A stretch of 64,000 nucleotides of DNA from Nevskiaceae bacterium. Its GTDB lineage: Bacteria; Pseudomonadota; Gammaproteobacteria; Nevskiales; Nevskiaceae. Every line of letters begins with the position of its first letter. Position 1 is the stretch's first letter. Under the pieces are notes generated by a model. The model was given only the letters and a program-made list of their open reading frames with translations, ran no database searches and was not told the DNA's origin. Position numbers and translations under genes: made by a program. Below are positions 1-10,078 of this stretch, in pieces. The DNA is taken from positions 171,855 to 235,854 of the forward strand of contig SSEB01000004.1 in assembly GCA_008012115.1 (NCBI GenBank). The letters are read 5' to 3'.

Positions 1-113
1 GCCACCCGCTGTGCCTGGGCTCGCGGGATAGCTTGTTAATAAATATTTAACAAATTTATTTCTATAAATAATTAATAACAAACTTCCCGGCCTTGAACCC
101 ACGAGCGGGTGGC
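1..113. repeat. 114-bp-type symmetric AT-core element, copy E1
   Basis: Starts with GCCACCCGCT at base 1 and ends with GAGCGGGTGGC at 103-113. Between the ends lies a 45-bp core made almost wholly of A and T (35-79, GTTAATAAATA...TAATAAC). Each side has a 23-bp GC-richer spacer. It is one base shorter than the other six copies, and the missing base is in the core. It lies upstream of the acyl-CoA dehydrogenase gene; what lies to its left is outside the window. Confidence 0.8.
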
Positions 114-186
114 GCGAAAAGGCCGTCGGGCGACCTGCTGTGCTAACCTTCGCGCCCGTTTTTCTCCCACGTAAACCCTCCGAATC

Positions 187-1935
<1,749 letters not shown>

Positions 1936-1992
1936 GCGGAGCGGCGTCGCCCCGCTCGACGCGGGGCGACGCCCGGCTCGAACGGACTCACG

Positions 1993-2613
1993 ATGTTCAA
2001 ACCGCTGATCGACTGGTACCTGGCACAGCTCGCCACCGGCGGCTATCCGCTGATCGTGCTGCTGATGGCGATCGAGAGCTCGTTCCTGCCGCTGCCCAGC
2101 GAACTGGTGATTCCGCCGGCGGCGGCGCTGACCTCGCGCAGCGGCGAACTCAGCACCACCGGGATCGTGCTGGCCGGCACGCTCGGCTCCTGGCTCGGCG
2201 CCACGGTGATGTACTGGGGCGCGCGCTGGCTGGGCCGTCCGCTGGTGCTGCGCTACGGACGCTACGTCATGATCGCCGAGGACAAGGTGCATGCCGCCGA
2301 ACGCTGGGCAGCGCAGTACGGTGCCGGCGGCGTGTTCTTCTCGCGCCTGCTGCCGGTGATCCGGCATCTGATCGGCATCCCGATGGGGATCGTCGAAATG
2401 AATTTCTGGCGCTACTCGCTGTTCACCGTGCTGGGCTCGGCGCTGTGGTGCACGGTGCTGACGGTGGTGGGCGTGAAAGCTGGCCAGGACGAAGCGCTGA
2501 TGCAAGGCGACCTGCATCGGATTACGCTATGGCTGATTACAGGCGTGGCCGTCCTCGGCACGCTCTATTACTTCATGGTCCATCGCACCATGAGCAAACC
2601 GAAGGAGTCGTAA
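1993..2613 (+). CDS. DedA-family inner-membrane protein
   Basis: 206-residue polytopic membrane protein of the DedA/SNARE-associated family, whose members act in lipid-carrier (undecaprenyl phosphate or phospholipid) translocation and membrane homeostasis. The N-terminal re-entrant region contains ESSFLPLPSELVIPPAA. The conserved arginine motif appears as FFSRLLPVIRHLIGIPMG, followed by the typical small-residue helix ending in WCTVLTVVG. The stop codon lies 2 bp before the glutathione peroxidase start, so the two are probably co-transcribed. Which lipid it handles is unknown. Confidence 0.9.
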   Translation: MFKPLIDWYLAQLATGGYPLIVLLMAIESSFLPLPSELVIPPAAALTSRSGELSTTGIVLAGTLGSWLGATVMYWGARWLGRPLVLRYGRYVMIAEDKVHAAERWAAQYGAGGVFFSRLLPVIRHLIGIPMGIVEMNFWRYSLFTVLGSALWCTVLTVVGVKAGQDEALMQGDLHRITLWLITGVAVLGTLYYFMVHRTMSKPKES

Positions 2614-2615
2614 CC

Positions 2616-3092
2616 ATGGGCGTTTATGATTTCGCGGCAAAAACCATCGACGGCACCGAACAGAAGCTCGACGCCTACAAAGGCAAGGTGCTGCTGATCG
2701 TCAACACTGCCAGCAAGTGCGGCTTCACGCCGCAGTACAAGGGGCTCGAGGCGCTGTACCGCAAGTACAAGGATCAGGGCCTCGTGGTGCTGGGCTTTCC
2801 CTGCGACCAGTTCGGCCACCAGGAACCGGGCGACGAAAACGAGATCAAGAATTTCTGCTCGCTGTCCTACGACGTGAGCTTTCCGATGTTCGCCAAGATT
2901 GACGTCAACGGCGCCAACGCCCACCCGCTCTACCAGTACCTGAAGAGCGAGGCCACCGGCATCCTCGGCAGCGAGGGCATCAAGTGGAACTTCACCAAGT
3001 TCCTGATCGACAAGAGCGGCCAGGTGGTGAAACGCTACGGCTCGGTCGACACGCCGGAAAAGATCGACAAGGACATCGCCAAGCTGCTTTGA
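2616..3092 (+). CDS. Glutathione peroxidase family protein (thiol peroxidase)
   Basis: 158 residues, the usual length for the bacterial non-selenium family that reduces peroxides. Cys35 in NTASKCGFTPQY is the peroxidatic residue where animal enzymes have selenocysteine. FPCDQFG supplies the conserved Gln, and WNFTKFL supplies the Trp and Asn of the tetrad. NFCS, about 20 residues further on, may hold the resolving cysteine, which would make it thioredoxin-dependent as in many bacterial members. ATG at 2616 follows the DedA stop by 2 bp. A perfect terminator-like palindrome follows at 3126-3157. Confidence 0.92.
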   Translation: MGVYDFAAKTIDGTEQKLDAYKGKVLLIVNTASKCGFTPQYKGLEALYRKYKDQGLVVLGFPCDQFGHQEPGDENEIKNFCSLSYDVSFPMFAKIDVNGANAHPLYQYLKSEATGILGSEGIKWNFTKFLIDKSGQVVKRYGSVDTPEKIDKDIAKLL

Positions 3093-3117
3093 GGCGATCG
3101 CGACATCGCAAAAATGC

Positions 3118-3231
3118 GTCACCCGCTAGGCCTCCGATCGGAGGCCTAGTTGTTTTTAAATGTTGATCAATTAAAAATACTATAAATACTTTATAACTCA
3201 TTGTGCTGCTCAGGACCGGAGAGCGGGTGCC
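3118..3231. repeat. 114-bp symmetric AT-core element, copy E2
   Basis: Ends GTCACCCGCTA (3118-3128) and GAGCGGGTGCC (3221-3231), with the AT core at 3152-3197 (GTTTTTAAATG...CTTTATAAC). Total length is exactly 114 bp. The left spacer is replaced by a perfect palindrome (see the terminator entry), so in this copy that segment also serves as a transcription terminator for the peroxidase gene. The right end touches the start of the next gene, whose ATG is at 3235. Confidence 0.8.
3126..3157 (+). terminator. Rho-independent terminator inside element E2
   Basis: A perfect 24-bp palindrome at 3126-3149 with arms CTAGGCCTCCGA and TCGGAGGCCTAG, followed at once by TTGTTTTT. It lies 33 bp after the glutathione peroxidase stop. 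Confidence 0.75.
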
Positions 3232-3234
3232 GAC

Positions 3235-5658
3235 ATGAAGGGGATTTGCCAACGCGCCGGATTCATCGGCCTGATCGCCACGGCGGCGCTGCCCGGCTGC
3301 AGCCGCAGCACCGACCCCGCGACCGCGCCGCACTTCGCCTGCGAGACGGCACGGGCGGCCAACGGCGCCATCGTCTCGGCGCATCGCGGCGGCGCCGCCT
3401 ATGCGCCGGAGAACACGCTGCCCGCCTTCCGCAACGCCGTGCGCCTGGGCGTCGATCAGTTGGAAATGGACACGCAGCTCACCGCCGACAACCAGCTGGT
3501 GATCCTGCACGACGACACCCTGGACCGCACCACCGACTGCTCCGGCGCGGTCAACGCGCAGACGCTGGCGCAGGTCCAGGCCTGCGACGCCGCCTACTGG
3601 TTCACGCCCGGCCAGGGCGTGACCGTACCGGGCACCGATGTGCCGCACCCGCTGCGCGGCACCGGTGTGCGCGTGCCGACCTTGCGGGCCCTGCTCGACT
3701 GGTACGTCACCCTGCCCTGCGGCCGGCCGACGCTGTCGATCGAGATCAAGAACATCCCGGGCGAGACCAACTTCGATCCCGCCGGCGACAAGACCGCCAA
3801 AGTGCTGTTGCCGCTGCTGGCGCGCTACGGCGTCGACAAGGACGTGGTGATCCAGTCGTTCTGGCCGGTCACGCTGGTGCAGGTCAAGCAGATGAACCCG
3901 GCCCTGCGCACGCAGTTTCTCACCAGCAGCGCCTCCGGCGAGACCGCCGCCGCCAATCTCGCCGATGTGATCGCCACGGGTCAGGACATCAGCGCGCCCA
4001 ACTTCGACGCACCGGACTTCCTCGCGCCCGTGGTGCAGGCCGCGCACGCCGCCGGCAAGCAGGTGCTGCCCTACACGCCCGATGCCTACGCCGACCTGCA
4101 GAAGACCCTGGGCCTGGGCGTCGACGGCCTGATCACCAACTTTCCGGCCTGTGCGCTGCAGGCGCTGGGCCGCGCCGTGCCGGCGCGCATCGCCACCGAT
4201 GGCATCCCCGAGACCGCCGCCTGCCCAGACGTCTCCGCGCCGCCGGCCGCCAGTCTCGCCGACCGCCCGGACGCCGCCACCTGCGCGGCGCTGCGGCCCA
4301 CGCGCTGGCTCGCCGCCACCGGCACCGCCGACGCCCACGCCCGCCTGCGGGTGGTGGGCATCCAGTACAAGCAGGAGGTGCGGCACGTCGGGAGCTATGC
4401 CAGTTTCCGCACCAAGATGCGCTGCCTGATGCAGGATCACGCGGTGCCGCTGATGCGGGCCGGGCTGCCCATGCTGGTGGTGTTCAACGAAGACATCGGT
4501 TTGATGACGCTGGCCACCGGCACGCGCGGCGCGGCGGTGCGCGAGCAGGCGGCGACGCCGCTGCGCGGCCCGCTGGGCGACCAGGTGCCGGCCGGCATCC
4601 TCACCGGCCTGGGCCTGCTCAACGCGGCGTATGCACCGCAGGTGGCCGCCTACCAGGCGATGTTCCCGGGCATCGATCCGCGCAAGCAGGTCTTCGTCGC
4701 CGCCACCGACACCTTCGCCCGCGCCTTCTCGCAGACCTTTTCCGATATCGCGCGCGACTACGGCGTCTACGTCGTCGCCAGCAACAACATGCCGCGCTAC
4801 CGCGCCTCGCGCGATCCGGTGGAGATGGCCCTGTTCAGGGACCCGGACCTCGCCGGCGCCGAGGAGGTCTACGTCGCCACCAGTGCGCATGTCGCCAACA
4901 CCACCTTCCTCTGGGGCCCGGCCGATCTTCATCCCGAAGCGCCGCGTGGCGAAACCAACCTGATTTTCCGCAACGAGAAAGTGCCGCTGACCGACATCGA
5001 GAAAACCCTGATCGGCCTCGACGAAGGTCCGGCCACGGGCGACGCGGCCAGGGCCAATGCCGCCGGCGCGGTGGTGGCAGGCTTCCGCCTGGGCTTTGCC
5101 ACCTCGCTGCCGGCCTTTGCCTGGGGCTACGACTTCGGCCAGCGTCCCGCCGGCCTGCAGCCCTGCGCCGACGTGCACCTGAGCTACATGCCGTGCATGG
5201 ACAGCCTGGGCGTCGATGTCGTGGTGCAGGCGGAAGCCAACCCGGGTCGCTGGGCAGCAAACGTGAGCAAGGGCTGGCAGCCGCTGGAGTGGATGAACTC
5301 GACCTGGCGCAGCGTTGCCGAGCCGACCGTGAAGTTCCGCTACAACATCACGCCGATGCTGACCGGCAACCTGCTCGACCTCGCCTTCGATGGCCAGTCG
5401 GCGATCACCGCACGTGGCGCACAGCAGACGCCCCGGCACTACATCGGCAACACCGTGTTCACCGCGGGTAGCGATGCCGAGGCCTACCGGCCGTATGTCG
5501 GCGGCAAGCTGGAATTCCTGGCGCTGGCCCCCTGGGTCACCGGCGACGCCGACCGCGATGCGCTGATCGCCACGGGCAATGCGCTGTCTCCAGGCAGCAA
5601 CGCAGCGCTGGAGAACGACTATCTCGAAACGGCGGTGTGGGCCGACCTTACGCGCTGA
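3235..5658 (+). CDS. Lipoprotein-like fusion: glycerophosphodiester phosphodiesterase plus nitrilase-like domain
   Basis: 807 residues. The N-terminus is a signal peptide ending ALPGC, a weak lipobox with Cys22. Residues about 45-320 are a glycerophosphodiester phosphodiesterase domain: H50 in AHRGG, E59-N60 in PENTLPAF, and the metal and base motif LEMDTQL...ILHDDTLDRTT. From about residue 372 the protein changes character and resembles the nitrilase/carbon-nitrogen hydrolase superfamily. Glu419 (VVFNEDIGL), Lys582 (RNEKVPL) and Cys654 (LSYMPCMDSLG), followed by VVVQAEANPGRW, could form the Glu-Lys-Cys triad. The spacing is longer than in classical nitrilases, so that half is less certain. 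A predicted envelope location suggests breakdown of phospholipid head groups, possibly with amide hydrolysis or N-acyl transfer. Confidence 0.75.
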   Translation: MKGICQRAGFIGLIATAALPGCSRSTDPATAPHFACETARAANGAIVSAHRGGAAYAPENTLPAFRNAVRLGVDQLEMDTQLTADNQLVILHDDTLDRTTDCSGAVNAQTLAQVQACDAAYWFTPGQGVTVPGTDVPHPLRGTGVRVPTLRALLDWYVTLPCGRPTLSIEIKNIPGETNFDPAGDKTAKVLLPLLARYGVDKDVVIQSFWPVTLVQVKQMNPALRTQFLTSSASGETAAANLADVIATGQDISAPNFDAPDFLAPVVQAAHAAGKQVLPYTPDAYADLQKTLGLGVDGLITNFPACALQALGRAVPARIATDGIPETAACPDVSAPPAASLADRPDAATCAALRPTRWLAATGTADAHARLRVVGIQYKQEVRHVGSYASFRTKMRCLMQDHAVPLMRAGLPMLVVFNEDIGLMTLATGTRGAAVREQAATPLRGPLGDQVPAGILTGLGLLNAAYAPQVAAYQAMFPGIDPRKQVFVAATDTFARAFSQTFSDIARDYGVYVVASNNMPRYRASRDPVEMALFRDPDLAGAEEVYVATSAHVANTTFLWGPADLHPEAPRGETNLIFRNEKVPLTDIEKTLIGLDEGPATGDAARANAAGAVVAGFRLGFATSLPAFAWGYDFGQRPAGLQPCADVHLSYMPCMDSLGVDVVVQAEANPGRWAANVSKGWQPLEWMNSTWRSVAEPTVKFRYNITPMLTGNLLDLAFDGQSAITARGAQQTPRHYIGNTVFTAGSDAEAYRPYVGGKLEFLALAPWVTGDADRDALIATGNALSPGSNAALENDYLETAVWADLTR

Positions 5659-5661
5659 GAC

Positions 5662-6492
5662 TCAGCGGCTACGGTAGTAGCGGCTCGGATTGAACAGATC
5701 TGGCGAGAGATCGGCGTCGATCACCGGATCGCGCAACTCGATGCGCGAGGTGCTGCCCTCGCGCAAATCCTTCAGGTTCAGCACCGTCGCCAGCCAGCGA
5801 CCCTCGACCCGCTGCACGCTGTTGGGCTCGATGGTCAGGGTCTTCCAGGGCACGCCGCCGTAAAGCTCCGCACGCACCGGCAGGCACCAGTCGTCGTCGA
5901 CGGTGAGATCGACACGGTCGTAGAGAATGTCGGGATCGGCCGGCGGCTGATACCGCCAGCGGGTGGCGGGCCGCGACGCCTCGGTCACCGCGCCCAGTGG
6001 CTGCAGGCGCCCGCCGCGCAGACCGCTGAACAGGAACTTGAGATCGAAGGCGGAGATGCCGCTTTCGAACAGCGACTGTGCCGTGGTGGCGCCGGTGACG
6101 TGACGCACCTTTTTCACCGAGGGCAGGTACAGGTAGTAGTCCTGACGCTGTCCCGAACCCAGGAACAGATAGGCTGCGCCGGCAAGATCCTTGGGCGCCG
6201 TCAGGCGCAGCATGCCGTTCTGACCGTCACCGTTGATGCGCCAGTACCAGTCGCCGGCGATGCGTCGGCGCGTGCCATCGGCTGCGGTCTGGGTGATCAC
6301 GATGCTTTCCGACAGCGAACGCTGCGGCAGGCTCTTGGCGAAGCAGGTCCGCAGTTCCGTTTCGTCGGCCGCAGGTGCGGCCCCGGCGGCGCTGCACGCA
6401 CTTCCCGCAGCGACGCCGGCCAGCATCGCAAAAAAGCGCGCCTTCTGCAGTGGACCCTGCAGGACCTGCCAGCGAAGGCGCGCGCGCGTCAT
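5662..6492 (-). CDS. LolA-like outer-membrane lipoprotein-sorting family protein
   Basis: 276 residues with an N-terminal export signal (ARFFAMLAGVAAGSACSAAGAA) and a beta-rich domain carrying GDWYWRINGDG, YYLYLPSVKKVRHVTG and FNPSRYYRSR. These are typical of the outer membrane lipoprotein-sorting (LolA/VioE-like) family often found beside DUF1302/RND lipid-export genes. ATG at 6492 is preferred over an in-frame start at 6525 because it sits 4 bp after the stop of the DUF445 gene. It is the last gene of a seven-gene leftward operon and converges on the phosphodiesterase gene with 3 bp between stop codons. Confidence 0.75.
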   Translation of the reverse strand: MTRARLRWQVLQGPLQKARFFAMLAGVAAGSACSAAGAAPAADETELRTCFAKSLPQRSLSESIVITQTAADGTRRRIAGDWYWRINGDGQNGMLRLTAPKDLAGAAYLFLGSGQRQDYYLYLPSVKKVRHVTGATTAQSLFESGISAFDLKFLFSGLRGGRLQPLGAVTEASRPATRWRYQPPADPDILYDRVDLTVDDDWCLPVRAELYGGVPWKTLTIEPNSVQRVEGRWLATVLNLKDLREGSTSRIELRDPVIDADLSPDLFNPSRYYRSR

Positions 6493-6496
6493 GACA

Positions 6497-7792
6497 TCAG
6501 CCCAGGGGCAGTGCCGAAAGCACATTCATGGCCGCCTCCGGCACGTGCTTGGCGAGATGCTCCATGACGATGACCTGGAATTCACCGACGATGAAGCCGA
6601 GCGCGGCGCCGACCGCGATCAGAATCCACTCGTCCTGCTCGAAGGCCGGGTGCAGCAGCGCCTCGAACTCCTCGATGCTGAGTTCCTTCATCTTGCCGGC
6701 CAGGGTGTTTTCGAGATCCATCGCCTCGCCGGCATATTTCTCGACGTGCTTCATGGTATCGGGCAGGCGGTTCATGATCTCCTGCGACACCAAGCGCTTC
6801 ATTTCCTGGTACTTGCTGCTGCCGACGGCGAACACCACCAGCGGCTTGGCGACGCCGGCCTGCTCGTCGACCACGCGCTGCACCTGCTTCTGGATCATGC
6901 CGAACAGGCGGTCGGACAGCGGGCCGCGCAGCACCGCGGCAAGGATGTTCTGCGGCGTCACGATCTCGCGGGCGACCAGGCGGCCGTACTCCGCCGAGAC
7001 CTCGGTGCGACGCTTGAGGAACAGGCCCTGCCACTCGAACAGGCCGAACAGGTACTTGGTCGGGTGCTTGGGGTTGAACACCATCTTCAGCGCCAGCCAG
7101 TCGGTGAACCAGCCTGTGAACAGACCAAAGATCGGCATGATCCAAACGTTGTGCGTCAGCGCCCAGGTGACCGCCTGCACGCAGCCGATAGCAAAACCGA
7201 AGAACAGGCCGGAGTTGCGGATGAAGCGGAACTCGCCGTGTCCCGCCTCCAGGAAGATGCGGTTCAGCAGCGGCTTGTCTCGCAACAGGCTGCTGACCAC
7301 CATGTCCTTCAGGTCGAACACCGAGTCGATGTTGTTCTTGATGTCGTTCATGATCTGCTTGACGATCAGCGGCGCTTCATCCTGGATGCGGCGGATGATC
7401 ATGTTCTTCACCGTCTCCGGCGCCGCTTCCCACAGACCCGGCGAGAACTGCGAAGCGACGCTGCGGGTGATCTCCTCAACGGCATCCAGCAGCGGCCTCT
7501 CGATCTCTTCGGCGATGCGGTCCGGGTCGAGGCGGTCGAAAATGTCCTTGGGCTTGATCAGCTTGGTCGTCATGGTGTCGCAGGCGATGCTGGCCATCAC
7601 CGCCGCCTTGCGCGGCACGATCCCCTGCCAGCCCAGGTAGGGCGGCTTGCCGATGAACTCGATCGGCAGGAACATCATCTTGATCGCCACGATCTTGGTG
7701 ATGTAACCGACGGTCGCCGCGACGAACGGCATGGACGCATACAGCATCCAGTTTTCCTGAACGTCCAAAATAATCGCGTGCATGCTTTGCAT
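6497..7792 (-). CDS. DUF445 family membrane protein
   Basis: 431 residues. An N-terminal membrane segment (MPFVAATVGYITKIVAIKMM) is followed by FLPIEFIGKPPYLGWQGIVP, the hallmark of DUF445. There is a central hydrophobic pair near GLFFGFAIGCVQAVTW and WIMPIFGLFTGWFTDWLALK, which repeats the N-terminal motif as MVFNPKHPTKYLFGLFEWQG. The C-terminal hydrophobic tail is WILIAVGAALGFIVGE. The internal duplication suggests two copies of one fold. Function is unknown; family members are inner-membrane proteins. It belongs to the envelope operon 12777-5662. Confidence 0.85.
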   Translation of the reverse strand: MQSMHAIILDVQENWMLYASMPFVAATVGYITKIVAIKMMFLPIEFIGKPPYLGWQGIVPRKAAVMASIACDTMTTKLIKPKDIFDRLDPDRIAEEIERPLLDAVEEITRSVASQFSPGLWEAAPETVKNMIIRRIQDEAPLIVKQIMNDIKNNIDSVFDLKDMVVSSLLRDKPLLNRIFLEAGHGEFRFIRNSGLFFGFAIGCVQAVTWALTHNVWIMPIFGLFTGWFTDWLALKMVFNPKHPTKYLFGLFEWQGLFLKRRTEVSAEYGRLVAREIVTPQNILAAVLRGPLSDRLFGMIQKQVQRVVDEQAGVAKPLVVFAVGSSKYQEMKRLVSQEIMNRLPDTMKHVEKYAGEAMDLENTLAGKMKELSIEEFEALLHPAFEQDEWILIAVGAALGFIVGEFQVIVMEHLAKHVPEAAMNVLSALPLG

Positions 7793-7846
7793 CGTTCCCC
7801 TCCTGACTTTCTATCTATAACCCTGATTCATTGCAGATCGGCGAGG

Positions 7847-8557
7847 CTAGGCCTGGGCCGGGTTGTCATCCAACTGGCAGCGATTCCACATCGCCTGCCC
7901 GAAATCGGAAATTTTCAGGCTGCGCCGCACGATGCGGCTGCGCTCGCCGCGTTTCTCGATACGGGCAATCGCCTTGCGTACGCCGTCGTCGGTTTCCAGG
8001 ATCTCGTAGGCCGTCGTCTGCGTCAGATCTTCCGGCGCCGATTCGGTCAATCCCCACTGCGCCAGTTGCCGCACATACAGCGGCGTGAGCTCCAGGCCCA
8101 GCACGCCGGCAGCGCGCCCGACGCTGCAGACATACTCGACCACCGGCACCGCGGTCAGGCCCAGGCGTGACGTCGCATAGAGGTGCACCATCGGGTAAGT
8201 GGAGCCGTCGGAAAGCGCCGCCAGAATCCGCGCCTGGTCGGGGACCATGTTGCGCAACATCGAGGCGTAATAGGCATCAACAGCCTGCTCACGGCTCTGA
8301 TCGCCGGACTGCGCCAGCAGGCTGCCCAGCAGCGTGCCGGGCGCGTCGGGCCCGCGTCCGGAATTGGACACCGAAACCGCCACGACCGACACGGTCGGAC
8401 TGCGTTCGAGACGATCAAGGCGCTGCTTCAACTCGCCCAGGGCAATATTCTCGATGCGATCGAGTTGCTCCTTGATGAAGGCGCCACCGGGCATCCGTTG
8501 CAGCAGGCGCCCCGTCAGTCCGGCAGGCTGTGACGCACCAGTCAACTTGTTGTCCAC
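7847..8557 (-). CDS. Abi-alpha (DUF4393)-like protein
   Basis: 236 residues, no signal peptide. The centre (MLRNMVPDQARILAALSDGSTYPMVHL, then RLGLTAVPVVEYV) resembles the Abi_alpha/DUF4393 domain, in which a short helix with QARIL or EAKIL is followed by a winged-helix-like stretch. The C-terminal third (SDFGQAMWNRC) also fits that family. Despite the name, an abortive-infection role is not established for chromosomal members like this. It lies in the envelope operon, 54 bp upstream of DUF445 and 13 bp downstream of the 244-residue gene. Confidence 0.6.
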   Translation of the reverse strand: MDNKLTGASQPAGLTGRLLQRMPGGAFIKEQLDRIENIALGELKQRLDRLERSPTVSVVAVSVSNSGRGPDAPGTLLGSLLAQSGDQSREQAVDAYYASMLRNMVPDQARILAALSDGSTYPMVHLYATSRLGLTAVPVVEYVCSVGRAAGVLGLELTPLYVRQLAQWGLTESAPEDLTQTTAYEILETDDGVRKAIARIEKRGERSRIVRRSLKISDFGQAMWNRCQLDDNPAQA

Positions 8558-8570
8558 GAAAAATCCCCGT

Positions 8571-9305
8571 TCATTGCGACGCGGCGGGCGTTGCGGCCGT
8601 TGACGACTGCGGGCTTTGCGTTTTCTGCAGGCGCAATGTGTTGAGTTTTAGCCGAAGATCGGCGTGCTTCACAATCACCGGAATGGGATGATCCGGCCAG
8701 CGCACGTTCAGCCCGAAGCGCGCCAGGATCGGCGTCGTGATGTCGCGCACGGCCAGCAGCCGCGTATTCAACGTCGTATCCACCGGCGCCGAGACCGTCT
8801 GATTGAAGCGCACCCCCAGCGGACCATGGTAGACCAGATGCAGCTTGGCGTTGACCGGCACCGTCAGCGCGATCGGCTGTTCGAACTTCAATGGGATCTG
8901 CGCCGAGAACGCGACGTTGCGCAGCCGCTTGACCTTCTGGTAGTTGAAATCGGTGACGCCATGAATGGTGGCCATCGTATTCACCGGTATCGCACCGCGA
9001 TACTGAATCGTGAAAGACACCGGCACCACGATGTCAAAACGCGCATCCGTGTCGTAGCGCCCGTTGAGCGGCAGGCTCAGCGTCTGCTTGAACGGCACCT
9101 TGGCATCGATATAGCCGTTGAGCTTGATCGCGATCTTGTTGCTGGCCGAGGCGCTGACCATCGTGGTCGGCGGAAACTGCACCATGCCGGGCTGATCCGA
9201 CAGGGTGAATCCGAAAATCAGGTGCGCGTAAATCCAGAAGCCGAGCGCGCCGCCCGCCACCGCGAGTACGACGGTGCCCAGCCCGAACAGCGCGATCCGC
9301 CCCAT
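8571..9305 (-). CDS. Membrane-anchored beta-rich protein, paralogue A
   Basis: 244 residues, family not recognised. One N-terminal membrane anchor (IALFGLGTVVLAVAGGALGFWIYAHLI) precedes a periplasmic domain of alternating polar and hydrophobic residues arranged as short repeats (KQTLSLPLNGRYDTDARFD, VPVSFTIQYRGAIPV, LKFEQPIALTVPVNAKLHL). The C-terminus ends LRLKLNTLRLQK, almost the same as LRLPLSTLRLQT in the gene just upstream, so the two are paralogues. ATG at 9305 overlaps that gene's stop by 1 bp (TGATG), implying translational coupling. The repeating strand pattern suggests an elongated beta sheet, perhaps a lipid groove or bridge; this is inference. Confidence 0.7.
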   Translation of the reverse strand: MGRIALFGLGTVVLAVAGGALGFWIYAHLIFGFTLSDQPGMVQFPPTTMVSASASNKIAIKLNGYIDAKVPFKQTLSLPLNGRYDTDARFDIVVPVSFTIQYRGAIPVNTMATIHGVTDFNYQKVKRLRNVAFSAQIPLKFEQPIALTVPVNAKLHLVYHGPLGVRFNQTVSAPVDTTLNTRLLAVRDITTPILARFGLNVRWPDHPIPVIVKHADLRLKLNTLRLQKTQSPQSSTAATPAASQ

Positions 9306-10060
9306 CACTGCGCGGGCTCCGCAGGCTGGGCCGGCGCCGCGGCCGCCGGCGTGGCGGGTTCCGGATTCGCGGTATCGCCGGTCTGCAGACGCAGGGTGCT
9401 GAGCGGCAGTCGCAGATCGGCGGTGGTGATGATGATATTGGCCGGATCCGGAATCGTCGCCTCGGCCTGCAGGGCCGACTTCACCGGCACGCTCATGCGG
9501 CTGTGAATGGGGATGGTCGCGGCGATATCCGCCTTCAGCGGCACTTCCAGTGCCTGCACCAGGCGAACGTCTGCCGGGGCGTTGAACTTCAGGTGCACGT
9601 TCTGATCGACCGGGATGTTCAGGTTGATCGGCACCGTCGCCTTGACCGGAATCTTGCCGCGGATCGGCAGATCGTGGGTATCGCCCAGCAGATCCGCCTT
9701 GATCACCGTATCCACGTCGAGCACCTGGTCGATGGTGATCTTGTCGTGCACCGGCACCGTCATCTTGATGGGAATGTCGTTGTCGAAGCTGGCCTGGACA
9801 TGCAGGACGTCCTTGATCGGAATCTTGATCACCTGATCGACCGGCACTGTCGTGGTGATGGCATCGTTGATCTCGATGTCGAGATCGTTGAGCACGTCGG
9901 CACTGATCGCCACCGGCTGCGGCACGATCACCGTCGCCGGCTGATTGGTCAGCATCAGGCGGGCATCGATATTGCGTAACACCCACCAGCCGATCACGAC
10001 ACCGCCGATCACGGCACCCACGACGATCAGCAGGCCGGCACGGAACATGACACGGTTCAT
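9305..10060 (-). CDS. Membrane-anchored beta-rich protein, paralogue B
   Basis: 251 residues, family not recognised. An N-terminal anchor (AGLLIVVGAVIGGVVIGWWVL) is followed by a run of similar strands: VPVDQVIKIPIKDVLHVQ, IPIKMTVPVHDKITIDQVL, LPIRGKIPVKATVPINLN, IPVDQNVHLKF. Each is about 25 residues and contains an IPV or VPV motif, so the domain is internally repetitive. The C-terminal tail is Pro/Ala-rich. It sits 18 bp after DUF1302 and overlaps paralogue A. The neighbour being an outer-membrane DUF1302 protein suggests that A and B connect the inner membrane to it. Confidence 0.7.
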   Translation of the reverse strand: MNRVMFRAGLLIVVGAVIGGVVIGWWVLRNIDARLMLTNQPATVIVPQPVAISADVLNDLDIEINDAITTTVPVDQVIKIPIKDVLHVQASFDNDIPIKMTVPVHDKITIDQVLDVDTVIKADLLGDTHDLPIRGKIPVKATVPINLNIPVDQNVHLKFNAPADVRLVQALEVPLKADIAATIPIHSRMSVPVKSALQAEATIPDPANIIITTADLRLPLSTLRLQTGDTANPEPATPAAAAPAQPAEPAQ

Positions 10061-10078
10061 TTTCTTGATTCCCCTGGA

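Noticed and set aside
5662..6525. Longer start (6525) for the LolA-like gene.
   Set aside because: It would overlap the DUF445 gene by 29 bp and adds residues before a normal signal peptide; the 6492 ATG begins 4 bp after the upstream stop.
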